A stretch of DNA of 64,000 nucleotides from Clavibacter sp. A6099 (GTDB taxonomy: Bacteria > Actinomycetota > Actinomycetes > Actinomycetales > Microbacteriaceae), in contig NZ_CP083439.1 in the NCBI RefSeq assembly GCF_021919125.1, positions 3,196,954 to 3,260,953 on the forward strand. Direction: 5' to 3'. The first letter of the stretch is position 1. Each line of letters begins with the position of its first letter. The translations under genes were made by a program, and so were the position numbers. The notes beneath the pieces were generated by a model. The model ran no database searches. It had not been told where the DNA came from and saw nothing but the letters and a program-made list of their open reading frames with translations. Positions 33,313-41,871 of the stretch are shown here, one piece after another.

Positions 33313-34590
33313 TCACATCCCACCGCCCGATCCGCCCGGCGGGGTGAGCGGGGCCCGCTCCGCCCGGTAGAGGTGGGACGCGATCGGCGTGGCCCCGTCG
33401 AGGAACCCGTGGAGCTCGTCGCGCGCCCGCTCCAGGAGCGGGGAGCGCGAGGCGTCCATCTGGGTCGCCGTCGCCCGATAGGTGCTCAGGTCGTGCGCGT
33501 CCAGGACGCCAGCGTGCGCCGTCGGCGCGAAGGCCGGCGCGCGCACCACGACGTCGTCGCCCGCGTCGCCGTCGGACGGGCGCACGCCCCCGAGCGCCGG
33601 GACGGGGTCGTCCGTGTGCTCCACGGCCACGCCGTCGATCCCCTGGCGGATCGGCAGCTGCCCGACCGGGGACCCGAACGTGAGCTCGTGGGTGACGTGG
33701 AGGCCCGGGGCATCGCCCACCGCTCGCGCGAGGATCCCGCCCATCGAGTATCCGACGACGTAGACCTCGTCGTCCGCGGTCGCGCCGGCCTCGCGGAGCG
33801 CCGTCTCGGCCGCGTGCACGGCGGACCCGCCCTCGGTGGCGAGCGCGGCCGCCGCCGAGGCCGGTCCGAAGTCCTCGCGGCCGGTGCCCGGATCCAGGGT
33901 GACCATGCCGCCCAGGTAGGCGACGAAGCGGCGGCGTCCGTCCGGTGCCCGGTACTCCTCGACGCGCATCTGCGGGGTGCCGGGGACCGGGTCGGGGATC
34001 CGGTCGGCCAGGTCCTCCAGGCTCGCCGGCGCCGGGCGGACGGCGTCAGGGCGGATGTGGACGGCGGCGGGCGCGTCGCGCAGGACGCCGAGGGCTCCCA
34101 GCGCCGCGAGGAGGCCCGCGGTCGTCTCCCGCACGCCGTCGTCGCCGGCCGGGCGGTCCGGGAGGAAGCGCGCGGCCGCGGCCGCGATGTCCGAGACCAC
34201 GTCCCGGACGGCGGAGGGCAGCAGGATCCGGAGGGCCCCGCTCGGAGAGGAAGGAGCCGCATCCGTCGCACCGCCGTCCGCCGAGGCGGATCGCACGCAG
34301 CGGTCGACGTCCCGCTCCCCGTCCGCGTACTCGGCGGCGGCGCGACGCAGGTCGGCGGCGAGCGCCCGCGCGTCGTGGGCGGCGGACGACAGGAGACCGC
34401 GCGGGGCGTCGAGGCTCGCATCGTGATCGCCCGTGATCGTGGCCACGAGCGGCGGCAGGGCCAGCGCACGGGCATGGTCGTCGAGCCGCCCCGCCTCGTC
34501 GTCGAGCCGCCCGGCGATGCGCGTGAGGTGGTCCGTCTCGACCTCGGTGCCGCCTCCCTCGGTGACCGTGAGCCCCGCGACCGCGGTCAC
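33313..34590 (-). CDS. Alpha/beta-hydrolase with WXG-like helical N-terminus
   Basis: A 425-residue protein of two parts. Residues 1-110 are helical and Asp/Ala/Arg-rich (TDHLTRIAGRLDDEAGRLDD), resembling WXG100/LXG-type helical hairpins. Residues from about 190 form an alpha/beta-hydrolase with nucleophile elbow VYVVGYSMGG (Ser), later FGSPVGQLPIRQGIDGVAVE and HTDDPVPALGGVRP (acid region), and a final LDAHDLSTYRA with a candidate catalytic His. The pattern recalls DUF1023 hydrolases. It has no signal peptide. The GTG start overlaps the stop of the WXG-like gene upstream (GTGA), so they form a pair. Substrate unknown. Confidence 0.78.
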   Translation of the reverse strand: MTAVAGLTVTEGGGTEVETDHLTRIAGRLDDEAGRLDDHARALALPPLVATITGDHDASLDAPRGLLSSAAHDARALAADLRRAAAEYADGERDVDRCVRSASADGGATDAAPSSPSGALRILLPSAVRDVVSDIAAAAARFLPDRPAGDDGVRETTAGLLAALGALGVLRDAPAAVHIRPDAVRPAPASLEDLADRIPDPVPGTPQMRVEEYRAPDGRRRFVAYLGGMVTLDPGTGREDFGPASAAAALATEGGSAVHAAETALREAGATADDEVYVVGYSMGGILARAVGDAPGLHVTHELTFGSPVGQLPIRQGIDGVAVEHTDDPVPALGGVRPSDGDAGDDVVVRAPAFAPTAHAGVLDAHDLSTYRATATQMDASRSPLLERARDELHGFLDGATPIASHLYRAERAPLTPPGGSGGGM

Positions 34591-34913
34591 AGATGCGCTC
34601 CGGGGCAGCCGGGCGCCGAGCCGGCGGCCGGATGCGCGTCGTGGAGCAGGGTCCCGGCGAGCGCGACGCGACCGGCGAGGTCGTCGAGGGCACGGACGAA
34701 TGCGTCGTGCGCGCGTCCGGACCACGACGGGTCGTCCCGGCAGGACGCGATGCCTCGGTGCGTCTCCGCCACCGCCTCGGCGATGGCGGCGAGCGCATGC
34801 GCGCGCGTCAGCGCCTCGGCGCGGAGCTGGCCCGGCGTGCTGCCGCTCTCCCGACCCGTCCCTCCGAGGGGATCTCCCCCGCCCGCGCCCCATCCACCCG
34901 GCTGCTCCTGCAT
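34587..34913 (-). CDS. Small WXG100-like protein
   Basis: A 108-residue protein with a Gly/Ser-rich first 28 residues and two predicted helices joined at DDPSWSGRAHDAF, a W-x-G turn like that of WXG100 proteins secreted by type VII systems. The helices are about 30-55 (LRAEALTRAHALAAIAEAVA) and 68-92. The C-terminus ends in a Pro/Gly tail and no clear YxxxD/E signal is seen. It overlaps the hydrolase gene by 4 bases. No type VII secretion ATPase or membrane gene is in this window, so export is unproven. Confidence 0.65.
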   Translation of the reverse strand: MQEQPGGWGAGGGDPLGGTGRESGSTPGQLRAEALTRAHALAAIAEAVAETHRGIASCRDDPSWSGRAHDAFVRALDDLAGRVALAGTLLHDAHPAAGSAPGCPGAHL

Positions 34914-35033
34914 CGCGTCCCGTCCTCTCCCGTCCGCCCGCATCGTGCGCCGCAGCGAGGGCAGCGGGCCGTCGGATGCCGCGTCCGGGGGACGGAGGAG
35001 GGATACGGGGATGTGGGGAGGGATCGCAGCCGA

Positions 35034-35039
35034 CAGAAT
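35034..35039 (+). promoter_or_regulatory. -10 box CAGAAT of a probable leaderless promoter
   Basis: CAGAAT ends 6 bases before the ATG at 35046. It lies in the divergent gap shared with the WXG-like/hydrolase unit. Confidence 0.45.
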
Positions 35040-35045
35040 GAGCGC

Positions 35046-35573
35046 ATGGGAGCCCCCGACTCTCCGGCCGCGACGGCTCCACCCGTCTTCCGGATCGCCT
35101 TCGTCTGCACCGGCAACATCTGCCGCTCCCCGATGGCGGAGGTCGTCTTCCGGGACCTCGTGCAGCGCGCCGGGCACGCCGACCGCGTCTCCGTGACGAG
35201 CGCCGGGACGGGCGACTGGCACGTGGGCGAGCAGGCGGACGCGCGCACCCTCGCCGCGCTCGAGCGCCGCGGCCTGTCGGGATCCGCGCATCGCGCGAAG
35301 CAGTTCGACCCGGACACACTGCCCGACCTCGACCTGGTGGTCGTGTTCGACCGCGGCCAGGAGCGGACGCTGCGGCAGTGGGCGCGGACGGAGGCGGACC
35401 GGGCGAAGATCCACCTGCTGCTGTCGTTCGATCCTCCACAGGCCCACCTGCGGGACGTGCCCGACCCGTACTACACGGACGCGGCGATGTTCGATCGGGT
35501 TCTTGGGATGATAGAGCGAGCCGCCCGGGCCCTCCTCGCGCAGGTGGAGCCCGGCATCCGTCCCCCCAGCTAG
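35046..35573 (+). CDS. Low-molecular-weight protein-tyrosine phosphatase
   Basis: A 175-residue phosphatase. The P-loop CTGNICRS lies at residues 21-28 (catalytic Cys 21, Arg 27), and the general-acid loop VPDPYYTD is near residue 138. The first 14 residues are a Pro/Ala extension. It removes phosphate from tyrosine on proteins, in actinobacteria often linked to exopolysaccharide or virulence. Clavibacter-like plant pathogens may use it that way, but the context gives no partner kinase. It is immediately followed by purB. Confidence 0.93.
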   Translation: MGAPDSPAATAPPVFRIAFVCTGNICRSPMAEVVFRDLVQRAGHADRVSVTSAGTGDWHVGEQADARTLAALERRGLSGSAHRAKQFDPDTLPDLDLVVVFDRGQERTLRQWARTEADRAKIHLLLSFDPPQAHLRDVPDPYYTDAAMFDRVLGMIERAARALLAQVEPGIRPPS

Positions 35574-35586
35574 GAGATCCCCCCGC

Positions 35587-36969
35587 ATGAGCCCGTTGCC
35601 CCCGCAGGTGCTGAGCCCCCTCGACGGCCGCTACGCCCCCGTCGTCACCGAGCTCGGCGAGCACCTCTCGGAGGCGGGCCTCAACCGGGCGCGCATCCAC
35701 GTCGAGATCGAGTGGCTCATCCACCTCACCGACCGGTCGCTCCTCTCCTCCTCGCCGTTCACGGACGCGCAGAAGGCGGCGCTGCGCGAGGTCGTCGCGG
35801 GCTTCGGGCAGGAGCAGATCGACGCGCTCGCCCGCGTCGAGGCCGTCACCCGGCACGACGTGAAGGCCGTCGAGTACTTCGTGCGCGACCGCCTCGAGGA
35901 GCTCGGCCTCGCGCACGTCGCCGAGCTCACGCACTTCGCGTGCACGAGCGAGGACATCAACAACCTCTCCTACGCGCTCGTCATCGACCGGGCCGTGCGC
36001 GAGGTCTGGCTGCCGAAGCTGGTCTCCGTCATCGGCGCGCTCCGCGAGCGGGCCCTCCTCTTCCGCGACGACGCCATGCTGTCGCGCACGCACGGGCAGC
36101 CGGCCACGCCCACGACCCTCGGCAAGGAGCTCGCGGTGTTCGTGCACCGGCTCGAGCGCCTCCGGGCCGATGTGGAGGACGTCGAGGTGCTCGGCAAGTT
36201 CAGCGGCGCCACGGGCACGTTCGCGGCGCACCTCGCCGCCGACGCGGACGTCGACTGGCCCGCCGAGTCCCGCGCGTTCGTCACGTCGCTCGGGCTCGTG
36301 TGGAACCCGCTCACCACGCAGATCGAGTCGCACGACTGGCAGGCCGAGCTGTACACGCGCATCGCCCACGTCAACCGGGTCCTGCACAACCTCTGCACGG
36401 ACGTGTGGACCTACATCTCCATGGGGTACTTCCGGCAGATCCCGCAGGCGGGCGCGACCGGCTCGTCGACGATGCCGCACAAGATCAACCCCATCCGCTT
36501 CGAGAACGCGGAGGCGAACCTCGAGCTGTCGGATGCGCTGCTCGACTCGCTCGCGTCCACGCTCGTGACGTCCCGGCTCCAGCGGGACCTCACGGACTCG
36601 ACGACGCAGCGCAACGTCGGCGTCGCGCTCGGGCACTCGCTGCTGGCGCTCGACAACATCGGGCGGGGTCTCCTCGAGATCGACGTCGACCGCGCGCTGC
36701 TCGCGGCCGACCTCGACGCCAACTGGGAGATCCTCGGCGAGGCCATCCAGACGGTCATCCGCGCGGAGATCGTCGCGGGGCGCAGCTCCATCAGCGACCC
36801 GTACGCGGTGCTCAAGGAGCTCACGCGCGGCAAGCGCGTCGGCCGCGACGAGATGCGCGCGTTCGTCTCCGGGCTCGACATCGGGGACCAGGCGAAGGCG
36901 CGACTGCTCGAGCTGACCCCGGCCGGGTACGCCGGGCTGGCGTCGCAGCTGGTCGACCACATCCTCTGA
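35587..36969 (+). CDS. purB: Adenylosuccinate lyase
   Basis: A 460-residue purine-biosynthesis enzyme of the fumarase/aspartase superfamily that releases fumarate from SAICAR and adenylosuccinate. The signature GSSTMPHKINPIRFENAE is near residue 295, with FACTSEDINNLSYAL near 120 and SRTHGQPATPTTLGKEL near 165 holding catalytic His and substrate residues. AGGAGA, overlapping the stop of the phosphatase gene, lies before the ATG, so the two are probably co-transcribed. Confidence 0.96.
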   Translation: MSPLPPQVLSPLDGRYAPVVTELGEHLSEAGLNRARIHVEIEWLIHLTDRSLLSSSPFTDAQKAALREVVAGFGQEQIDALARVEAVTRHDVKAVEYFVRDRLEELGLAHVAELTHFACTSEDINNLSYALVIDRAVREVWLPKLVSVIGALRERALLFRDDAMLSRTHGQPATPTTLGKELAVFVHRLERLRADVEDVEVLGKFSGATGTFAAHLAADADVDWPAESRAFVTSLGLVWNPLTTQIESHDWQAELYTRIAHVNRVLHNLCTDVWTYISMGYFRQIPQAGATGSSTMPHKINPIRFENAEANLELSDALLDSLASTLVTSRLQRDLTDSTTQRNVGVALGHSLLALDNIGRGLLEIDVDRALLAADLDANWEILGEAIQTVIRAEIVAGRSSISDPYAVLKELTRGKRVGRDEMRAFVSGLDIGDQAKARLLELTPAGYAGLASQLVDHIL

Positions 36970-36980
36970 GCCGGTCGATC

Positions 36981-37006
36981 GGGACCCTCGTCACGGCGGG
37001 GGTCCC
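36981..37006 (+). terminator. Hairpin terminator after purB
   Basis: GGGACCC (36981-36987) pairs with GGGTCCC (37000-37006), 11 bases after the purB stop. Confidence 0.55.
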
Positions 37007-37053
37007 GACGCACGTCAGCGGACGCGGTTCCAGCCGGAGCGGATCCCCGCGGC

Positions 37054-37323
37054 TCAGTGCCGGGTCGGACGATCCGGGTGGTCCTGCTCGTCCATGTCCT
37101 GCAGCTCGTCGCGGTTCGGCTTGAACGACAGGGCGAGCATCGCGAGCATCACGAGGGCGCCGATGAACGCGACGCCCGTGAAGACGACCACGACCGTCCA
37201 GCCCTGGGCGTCGGCGGGCCTGGTGCTGAGCCCCACGATGAGGCCCACGAACGCGGCGAGGGCCGCGGCGATGCCGAGCAGCTCGGCGGGGCGCATGCGG
37301 TCCTTGCGGATGTTGGAAGTCAC
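37054..37323 (-). CDS. Small two-helix membrane protein
   Basis: An 89-residue protein with two transmembrane helices, LGIAAALAAFVGLIVGL (about 15-31) and VVVVFTGVAFIGALVMLAML (about 43-64), and a charged tail (NRDELQDMDEQDHPDRPTRH). No family recognised with certainty. It starts with GTG 2 bases after the stop of the next membrane protein gene, so the two are one transcript. Confidence 0.7.
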   Translation of the reverse strand: MTSNIRKDRMRPAELLGIAAALAAFVGLIVGLSTRPADAQGWTVVVVFTGVAFIGALVMLAMLALSFKPNRDELQDMDEQDHPDRPTRH

Positions 37324-37325
37324 GG

Positions 37326-38000
37326 TCAGCTCGCGCTCTCGGTGGTCCGGGGGGCGTCCGCCGCGGAGGTCGCGGTGGGTGTGGAGGTGCCCCATTTCAT
37401 GCTCAGGGCGGCGATGACCAGGAAGACCCCGACGATCGCCGCGTAGGCGCCCAGGAGGCCGACGGCCACGACGGGCGCGGTGAGCTGCCCCTCGCGCTGC
37501 TCGACCCCGCCGTACTGGACCACGAGGTCAGGCGGCACCAGGAGGAAGGCGACGGCGAGCACGACGGTGAGCGCACCGGCGGTGATCGCGTCGGTGGCGC
37601 CCGGCACGCGGCCGCGCGAGCGCAGGCCGGCGACGAGCTCCAGGAACCCGGTGACGACGGCCCAGACGCTGACGGCGTAGAGGAGGACGAGGACGCCCCC
37701 GTCGCGGGCCAGGAGGGCGGCGATGCCCGCCACCACGGTGATCGCACCCTGGGCGACGGCGCTCGTGCGGAGGCGCGCGGCGGGACCGCGGAGGGTCCGG
37801 GCGCCGAGGCCCGCGGTGATCAGGCCGGAGAGGATCGCGAAGACGCCGAACGCCACGAGGCCGAGTGACGGCGAGTGGTCGGTCGAGAAGGTGATGAACG
37901 CGGCGAGCGCTAGGGCGGGCAGTGCGCGCAGGAGGAGCACGGGCCAGTACGCCGCCCGGAACGTCAGCTCGTCCTCGGACACGGCAGCCTCTCTCTCCAT
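37326..38000 (-). CDS. Membrane protein, HdeD/DUF308-like
   Basis: A 224-residue protein with about seven predicted transmembrane helices. Repeated pairs such as LGLVAFGVFAILSGLITAGL and VLLYAVSVWAVVTGFLELVA have the W-x-x-x-x-G-x-x-E/L pattern of HdeD-type (DUF308) membrane proteins. Function unknown. A TAGGCT box lies 7 bases before the ATG. It is the first gene of a two-gene unit. Confidence 0.7.
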   Translation of the reverse strand: MEREAAVSEDELTFRAAYWPVLLLRALPALALAAFITFSTDHSPSLGLVAFGVFAILSGLITAGLGARTLRGPAARLRTSAVAQGAITVVAGIAALLARDGGVLVLLYAVSVWAVVTGFLELVAGLRSRGRVPGATDAITAGALTVVLAVAFLLVPPDLVVQYGGVEQREGQLTAPVVAVGLLGAYAAIVGVFLVIAALSMKWGTSTPTATSAADAPRTTESAS

Positions 38001-38007
38001 CCGGGCC

Positions 38008-38013
38008 AGCCTA
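38008..38013 (-). promoter_or_regulatory. -10 box TAGGCT of a probable leaderless promoter
   Basis: Minus-strand TAGGCT lies 7 bases before the ATG at 38000. Confidence 0.5.
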
Positions 38014-38076
38014 CTCGGTGGGTTCCTGGGCGGATGCTCGGCCGGGGCCCGCGATGGCGGCCCCGGCGAGCTGGCC

Positions 38077-38082
38077 TAGGCT
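38077..38082 (+). promoter_or_regulatory. -10 box TAGGCT of a probable leaderless promoter
   Basis: TAGGCT ends 6 bases before the GTG of a 38-codon gene. The flanking GCCTAGGCTCGA is identical to the promoter at 2433-2444. Confidence 0.5.
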
Positions 38083-38088
38083 CGACAC

Positions 38089-38205
38089 GTGACGAGTCCC
38101 CTCCCCCGTCTGGCCGCTGCGGCGGCCGGCGCGGTCGTCGGGCTCGCGGTCGTCTGCGCCGTGGGCGTGGCCTGCGGGATCGTCTACGCGAACCGGGCGT
38201 TCTGA
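38089..38205 (+). CDS. 38-residue single-helix membrane peptide
   Basis: A very small reading frame beginning with GTG: MTSPLPRLAAAAAG, followed by VVGLAVVCAVGVACGIVYAN and ending RAF. It would be one transmembrane helix with a positive N-terminus. Support comes from the well-placed TAGGCT box and in-frame stop. Its short length gives little statistical support. It lies just before ppgK but 134 bases away, so it may have an independent role. Confidence 0.5.
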   Translation: MTSPLPRLAAAAAGAVVGLAVVCAVGVACGIVYANRAF

Positions 38206-38339
38206 GCCGCGGCGGTCCCGCGGCCGACGGCCCGGGATACGCGGGTCGTTTCCGCCCGATCCGCGCCCGTCCGCCGCGCACCCGCGCAACCGGCGCCCCG
38301 CAACCTGCGAGGCGCGAACCGCAACCGAGAGGCCCCGCC

Positions 38340-39224
38340 GTGCCCCAGCCCGAGACCGCGCCGCGGCCCGCCTCCGAGAGCGGCCGGGCCACCGGCGGGT
38401 TCATCCCCGTCGACCGCGCCGTCGTCGCCGCCCCCGAGGGCGCAGCTGAGGCCCTGGCCCGACGCGACCGGCTGGCCCTCGGCATCGACATCGGCGGCAC
38501 GACGCTCAAGGCCGGGATCGTCGACGTCACCACGGGGATCCGGCTCACCGAGCGCATGACCGTGGCCAAGCCCGTCGGCGGCGAGCCCGAGGACATCGCG
38601 GACGTGATCGCCGAGATCGTGCTCGAGCTCACGCCCGACGAGGACCTGCCCGTGGGCGTCGGCGTGCCCGGCATCGTGCGGGACGGCATCGTGCGCTCCT
38701 CCGCGCACATCTCCGACCGCTGGCTCGGCATGGACGCGCGCACCGCCATCCGCGAGCGCAGCGGGATCGACGTGCTCACCGTCAACGACGCCGACGCCGC
38801 CGGGATGGCGGAGCTCGAGTACGGCGTGCTGCAGGGCCGCGGCGGCCTGGTGATCCTCACGACGCTCGGCACCGGCATCGGCACGGCGCTGCTGCACGAC
38901 GGCACGCTCATCCCGAACAGCGAGCTCGGCCACGTCCACATCGACGGCGGCGACTACGAGATGCAGGCGGCCTTCTCCGCCGTGCGCCGCGAGGGGCTGA
39001 CGTTCGAGGCGTGGGCGGCGCGACTGGAGCGGTACTACCGGCACCTCGAGTCGATCATGTCGCCCGACCTCATCGTGGTGGGCGGAGCGGCGGCGCACGA
39101 GTTCGCGCGCTTCTCGGGGTTCCTGCACCTCGACACCGAGATCATCGCGGCCAGCCGCGGCAACGACGCCGGACTGGTCGGCGCCGCGCTGCTCGCGCAC
39201 CGGGCGGGCGTCGCGCCGGACTGA
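38340..39224 (+). CDS. ppgK: Polyphosphate glucokinase
   Basis: A 294-residue ROK-family kinase that phosphorylates glucose with polyphosphate or ATP. After about 40 Pro/Ala-rich residues comes LALGIDIGGTTLKAGIVDV (phosphate loop at 48-59). Then VGVPGIVRDGIVRSS, VNDADAAGMAELEYG (catalytic Asp) and LTTLGTGIGTALLHDGTLIP follow. The ending SELGHVHIDGGDYEMQA and the compact C-terminus match PpgK rather than ATP-only glucokinases. The GTG at 38340 follows GAGAGG. It could use stored polyphosphate to spare ATP. Confidence 0.92.
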   Translation: MPQPETAPRPASESGRATGGFIPVDRAVVAAPEGAAEALARRDRLALGIDIGGTTLKAGIVDVTTGIRLTERMTVAKPVGGEPEDIADVIAEIVLELTPDEDLPVGVGVPGIVRDGIVRSSAHISDRWLGMDARTAIRERSGIDVLTVNDADAAGMAELEYGVLQGRGGLVILTTLGTGIGTALLHDGTLIPNSELGHVHIDGGDYEMQAAFSAVRREGLTFEAWAARLERYYRHLESIMSPDLIVVGGAAAHEFARFSGFLHLDTEIIAASRGNDAGLVGAALLAHRAGVAPD

Positions 39225-39302
39225 TCCGGCGCGGCCGCGTCCGATCGGGTCCGCCGCGTCCGCATCCGCGCCGGTCCGCCGCGTGGCTCCGGCCGCGTCC
39301 GG

Positions 39303-39308
39303 CAGACT
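39303..39308 (+). promoter_or_regulatory. -10 box CAGACT of a probable leaderless promoter
   Basis: CAGACT ends 6 bases before the ATG at 39315. It is weaker than TANNNT but has the same spacing. Confidence 0.4.
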
Positions 39309-39314
39309 GGCGCC

Positions 39315-40430
39315 ATGAGCACCGTCGCTCCCCGACCGCTGCGCGTCGTCATGTCCCCCGACTCGCTCACCGGATCCGCCACCGCCGTCGAGGCCGCTGG
39401 ATCCCTCCGCCGCGGCTGGCTGCGCGCCCGGCCCGACGACGACGTGGCGATCGCGCCCATGGCCGACGGCGGGCAGGGCACCCTCGACGTGCTCGCGGCG
39501 GCCGTCCCGGGAGCGCGCCGCATGCCCGTCCGCGTCCCGGGACCCGACGACCGGCCCGTCGACGCGCACTGGCTCCTGCTGCCCGACGGCACGGGCGTGG
39601 TCGAGGTCGCGTCCACGAGCGGGATCACGCTGCTGGATCCGCTCCGCCCGCTCACCGCCCACACCCGCGGATTCGGACGCGCGATCGGGGCGGCGCTCGA
39701 CGCGGGCGTGCCGCGCCTGCTGCTCGCGCTCGGCGGCAGCTCGTCCACGGACGGCGGCGTCGGCGCGCTCCGCGAACTCGGGGCGCGGGCCCTCCGCGCG
39801 GACGGATCACCGGCTGGCGACGGCGGCGGCGGGCTCGCGGACATCGCGACGCTCGACCTCACCGCGCTCCGGGCGCTGCCGGAGGGCGGGGCCCTGGTCC
39901 TCGGCGACGTCACCGCTCCCCTCACCGGGCCCGCGGGCGCCGCCGCCGTCTACGGTCCGCAGAAGGGCGCGACGCCCGCGGACGTGAACGTGCTCGACTC
40001 GGGCCTGGCCCACCTCGCCGGCCTGCTCCACGTCGGTCCGGCCACCCCGGGCGCGGGCGCGGCGGGCGGCACCGCGGCGGGCCTCGTCGCGTGGGGCGCG
40101 GTCGTGGGATCCGGATCCGCCGGCGTGGCCGACGCGATCGGCCTGGCCGACCTCGTCGCGGACGCCGACGTCGTGATCACGGGCGAGGGCCGCTTCGACG
40201 CGCAGTCGCGGACGGGCAAGGTCGCCTCGCACGTGCTCGACCTGGCGCGGGCGCACGGGACCGCGGCGATCCTCGTGGCCGGCGCCATCGCCGCCCCCAC
40301 CGACGGGTTCGCCGCCGCGCGCTCCCTCACCGACCTCGCCGGATCCGCCGACGCCGCACGCGCGGACGCCGTCACCTGGCTCGAGCGCGCCGCGGAGGAC
40401 GTGGCACGCGGACGGGAGTGGCGCGACTGA
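39315..40430 (+). CDS. Glycerate kinase (GlxK/GarK type)
   Basis: A 371-residue glycerate kinase of the type I family that phosphorylates D-glycerate. Markers are VMSPDSLTGSATAVEAAGSL at the N-terminus (SPDSFKGS-like), MADGGQGTLDVL, LALGGSSSTDGGVGALRELG and GPQKGATPADVNVL, and VVITGEGRFDAQSRTGKV near residue 285. Length is normal. The product would feed glycolysis or photorespiratory-like glycerate use. Confidence 0.92.
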   Translation: MSTVAPRPLRVVMSPDSLTGSATAVEAAGSLRRGWLRARPDDDVAIAPMADGGQGTLDVLAAAVPGARRMPVRVPGPDDRPVDAHWLLLPDGTGVVEVASTSGITLLDPLRPLTAHTRGFGRAIGAALDAGVPRLLLALGGSSSTDGGVGALRELGARALRADGSPAGDGGGGLADIATLDLTALRALPEGGALVLGDVTAPLTGPAGAAAVYGPQKGATPADVNVLDSGLAHLAGLLHVGPATPGAGAAGGTAAGLVAWGAVVGSGSAGVADAIGLADLVADADVVITGEGRFDAQSRTGKVASHVLDLARAHGTAAILVAGAIAAPTDGFAAARSLTDLAGSADAARADAVTWLERAAEDVARGREWRD

Positions 40431-40446
40431 GGCCGAGCGGACCGGC

Positions 40447-41682
40447 TCAGTCCCGGGCGCCCGCCGCCGGATCCGCGCCAGACGCGCAACCCGCGCCACC
40501 CGCCGCGCTCCGCGTCCGCAGCGCCCGGTACTCCTCCGCCACGTCCGCCGCCGCGACGTCCCACGTGCGCCTGGCCGCGTGCTCCCGGGCCGACGCCGAG
40601 AGCCTCGCGAGGGCGGGCCGGTCGGCGAGCAGGTCGCGGATCGCCCGGGCCCAGTCGGCGGGATCCCGCGTGGGCACGAACACGCCGCTCACGCCGTCCC
40701 GCACCGAGTCGACCAGCCCCTCCGTCCGCGCCGCGACGACGGGCGTGCCGCACGCGGCCGCCTCGAGGGCCACGAGACCGTAGGTCTCGGCCGCCGACGG
40801 CATGAGCGCGAGGTGCGCGCCGGCGAGGACGCGGGCGGTCGCCGCCCGATCGAGCGCGCCCGCGAAGACGACGTCGTCCTCGAGGCCGAGCGACCGCACG
40901 AGCGCGTGCAGGCTCGCCGCGTACGCATCCCGGCCGGGCGAGACCCCGCCGGCGATCACGAGCAGGGGCCGGGTCGCGGGATCCAGCAGGGCGAGGGCCC
41001 GCAGCGCGACGTCCTGCCCCTTGAGCGGCTGGATCCGCCCGAGCAGCACGATCCGCACCCGCCCCGCGCCATCGCGGCCCGACGGCTCCCGCAGGAACGC
41101 CTCCTCCACACCAGGCGCCACGACGTGCACCGCCGCGGGATCCGCGTCGTAGGCCTCCACGAGCAGCCGCTTCTCCGACTCCGCGGACGCGACCACGAGG
41201 TCAGACGCGCGCACGAGCCGCCCCTCGTCCGCGAGCCGCGAGGCCGGCTCCGGGGTGTCCCCCGCCACGAGCCGGCGGTTCTTGCCCGCGGAGACCGAGT
41301 GCAGCGTCAGCACGTGCGGCACGCCCCATGCGCGCGCGACGGGAAGCGCGGCCACGGCCGACAACCAGTAGTGCGCGTGCACGACATCGGCCGGCGGCAG
41401 CGCGGCGAGCGCGTCGGCGAAGGCGTCCGTGATCCCGGGCAGCTCCTCCTTCGCGAGCGGGCCGACCGGCCCCGCCCGGAGCGCCCGCAGCTCGACGCCC
41501 GGCGCGACGGGGAGCACGGCCGGGTCGGCCGGATCCGTGGCGCGCGTGATCAGCTGCACCTCGTGCCCCTGCCGCCCGAGGCTCCGTGCGAGCTCCAGGA
41601 GGTAGACGTTGAGCCCGCCGGCGTCGCCGGTGCTGGGTGTCTGGATCGGCGACGTGTGCAGCGAGACGAATGCGATCCTCAT
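40447..41682 (-). CDS. Family 4 glycosyltransferase (MshA-like)
   Basis: A 411-residue GT-B retaining glycosyltransferase. The N-terminal acceptor half starts MRIAFVSLHTSPIQTPSTGD then AGGLNVYLLELARSLGRQGH, very like MshA (D-inositol-3-phosphate GlcNAc transferase). It continues with VVHAHYWLSAVAALPVAR. The C-terminal half has VRIVLLGRIQPLKGQDVALR and the nucleotide-sugar site SAAETYGLVALEAAACGTPV with the E-x7-E pattern. Mycothiol synthesis is a plausible role but other GT4 acceptors cannot be ruled out, so no symbol is given. A TAGGAT box lies 7 bases before the ATG. Confidence 0.88.
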   Translation of the reverse strand: MRIAFVSLHTSPIQTPSTGDAGGLNVYLLELARSLGRQGHEVQLITRATDPADPAVLPVAPGVELRALRAGPVGPLAKEELPGITDAFADALAALPPADVVHAHYWLSAVAALPVARAWGVPHVLTLHSVSAGKNRRLVAGDTPEPASRLADEGRLVRASDLVVASAESEKRLLVEAYDADPAAVHVVAPGVEEAFLREPSGRDGAGRVRIVLLGRIQPLKGQDVALRALALLDPATRPLLVIAGGVSPGRDAYAASLHALVRSLGLEDDVVFAGALDRAATARVLAGAHLALMPSAAETYGLVALEAAACGTPVVAARTEGLVDSVRDGVSGVFVPTRDPADWARAIRDLLADRPALARLSASAREHAARRTWDVAAADVAEEYRALRTRSAAGGAGCASGADPAAGARD

Positions 41683-41689
41683 GCGCCCG

Positions 41690-41695
41690 ATCCTA
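41690..41695 (-). promoter_or_regulatory. -10 box TAGGAT of a probable leaderless promoter
   Basis: Minus-strand TAGGAT lies 7 bases before the ATG at 41682. Confidence 0.5.
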
Positions 41696-41871
41696 CGAGC
41701 GACGCCGAGCGACGCCGACGCGGCTCCGCGCGCACGCCCTGTCCCGACCGCGACGCCATGCGGACCCCGGAGGTGCCGCGCGCCAGGATCGGGGACAATG
41801 GTCGGATGCGGTCGCCCGTCCGCAACCCGTCCACCCTCCCTCGCCCGGGGAGGACCCGTCTGGAGGCCCGC

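Noticed and set aside
29549..33316. 1255-residue minus-strand frame
   Set aside because: Only the last part (29549-30604, E1 beta) is a gene. The upstream portion is out-of-frame shadow of E1 alpha and the aminotransferase.
31924..35196. 1090-residue plus-strand frame
   Set aside because: Highly charged low-complexity translation, antisense to the aminotransferase and hydrolase genes; no motif.
33313..36960. 1215-residue minus-strand frame
   Set aside because: Only the hydrolase part (33313-34590) is coding; the rest is antisense to the phosphatase and purB genes.
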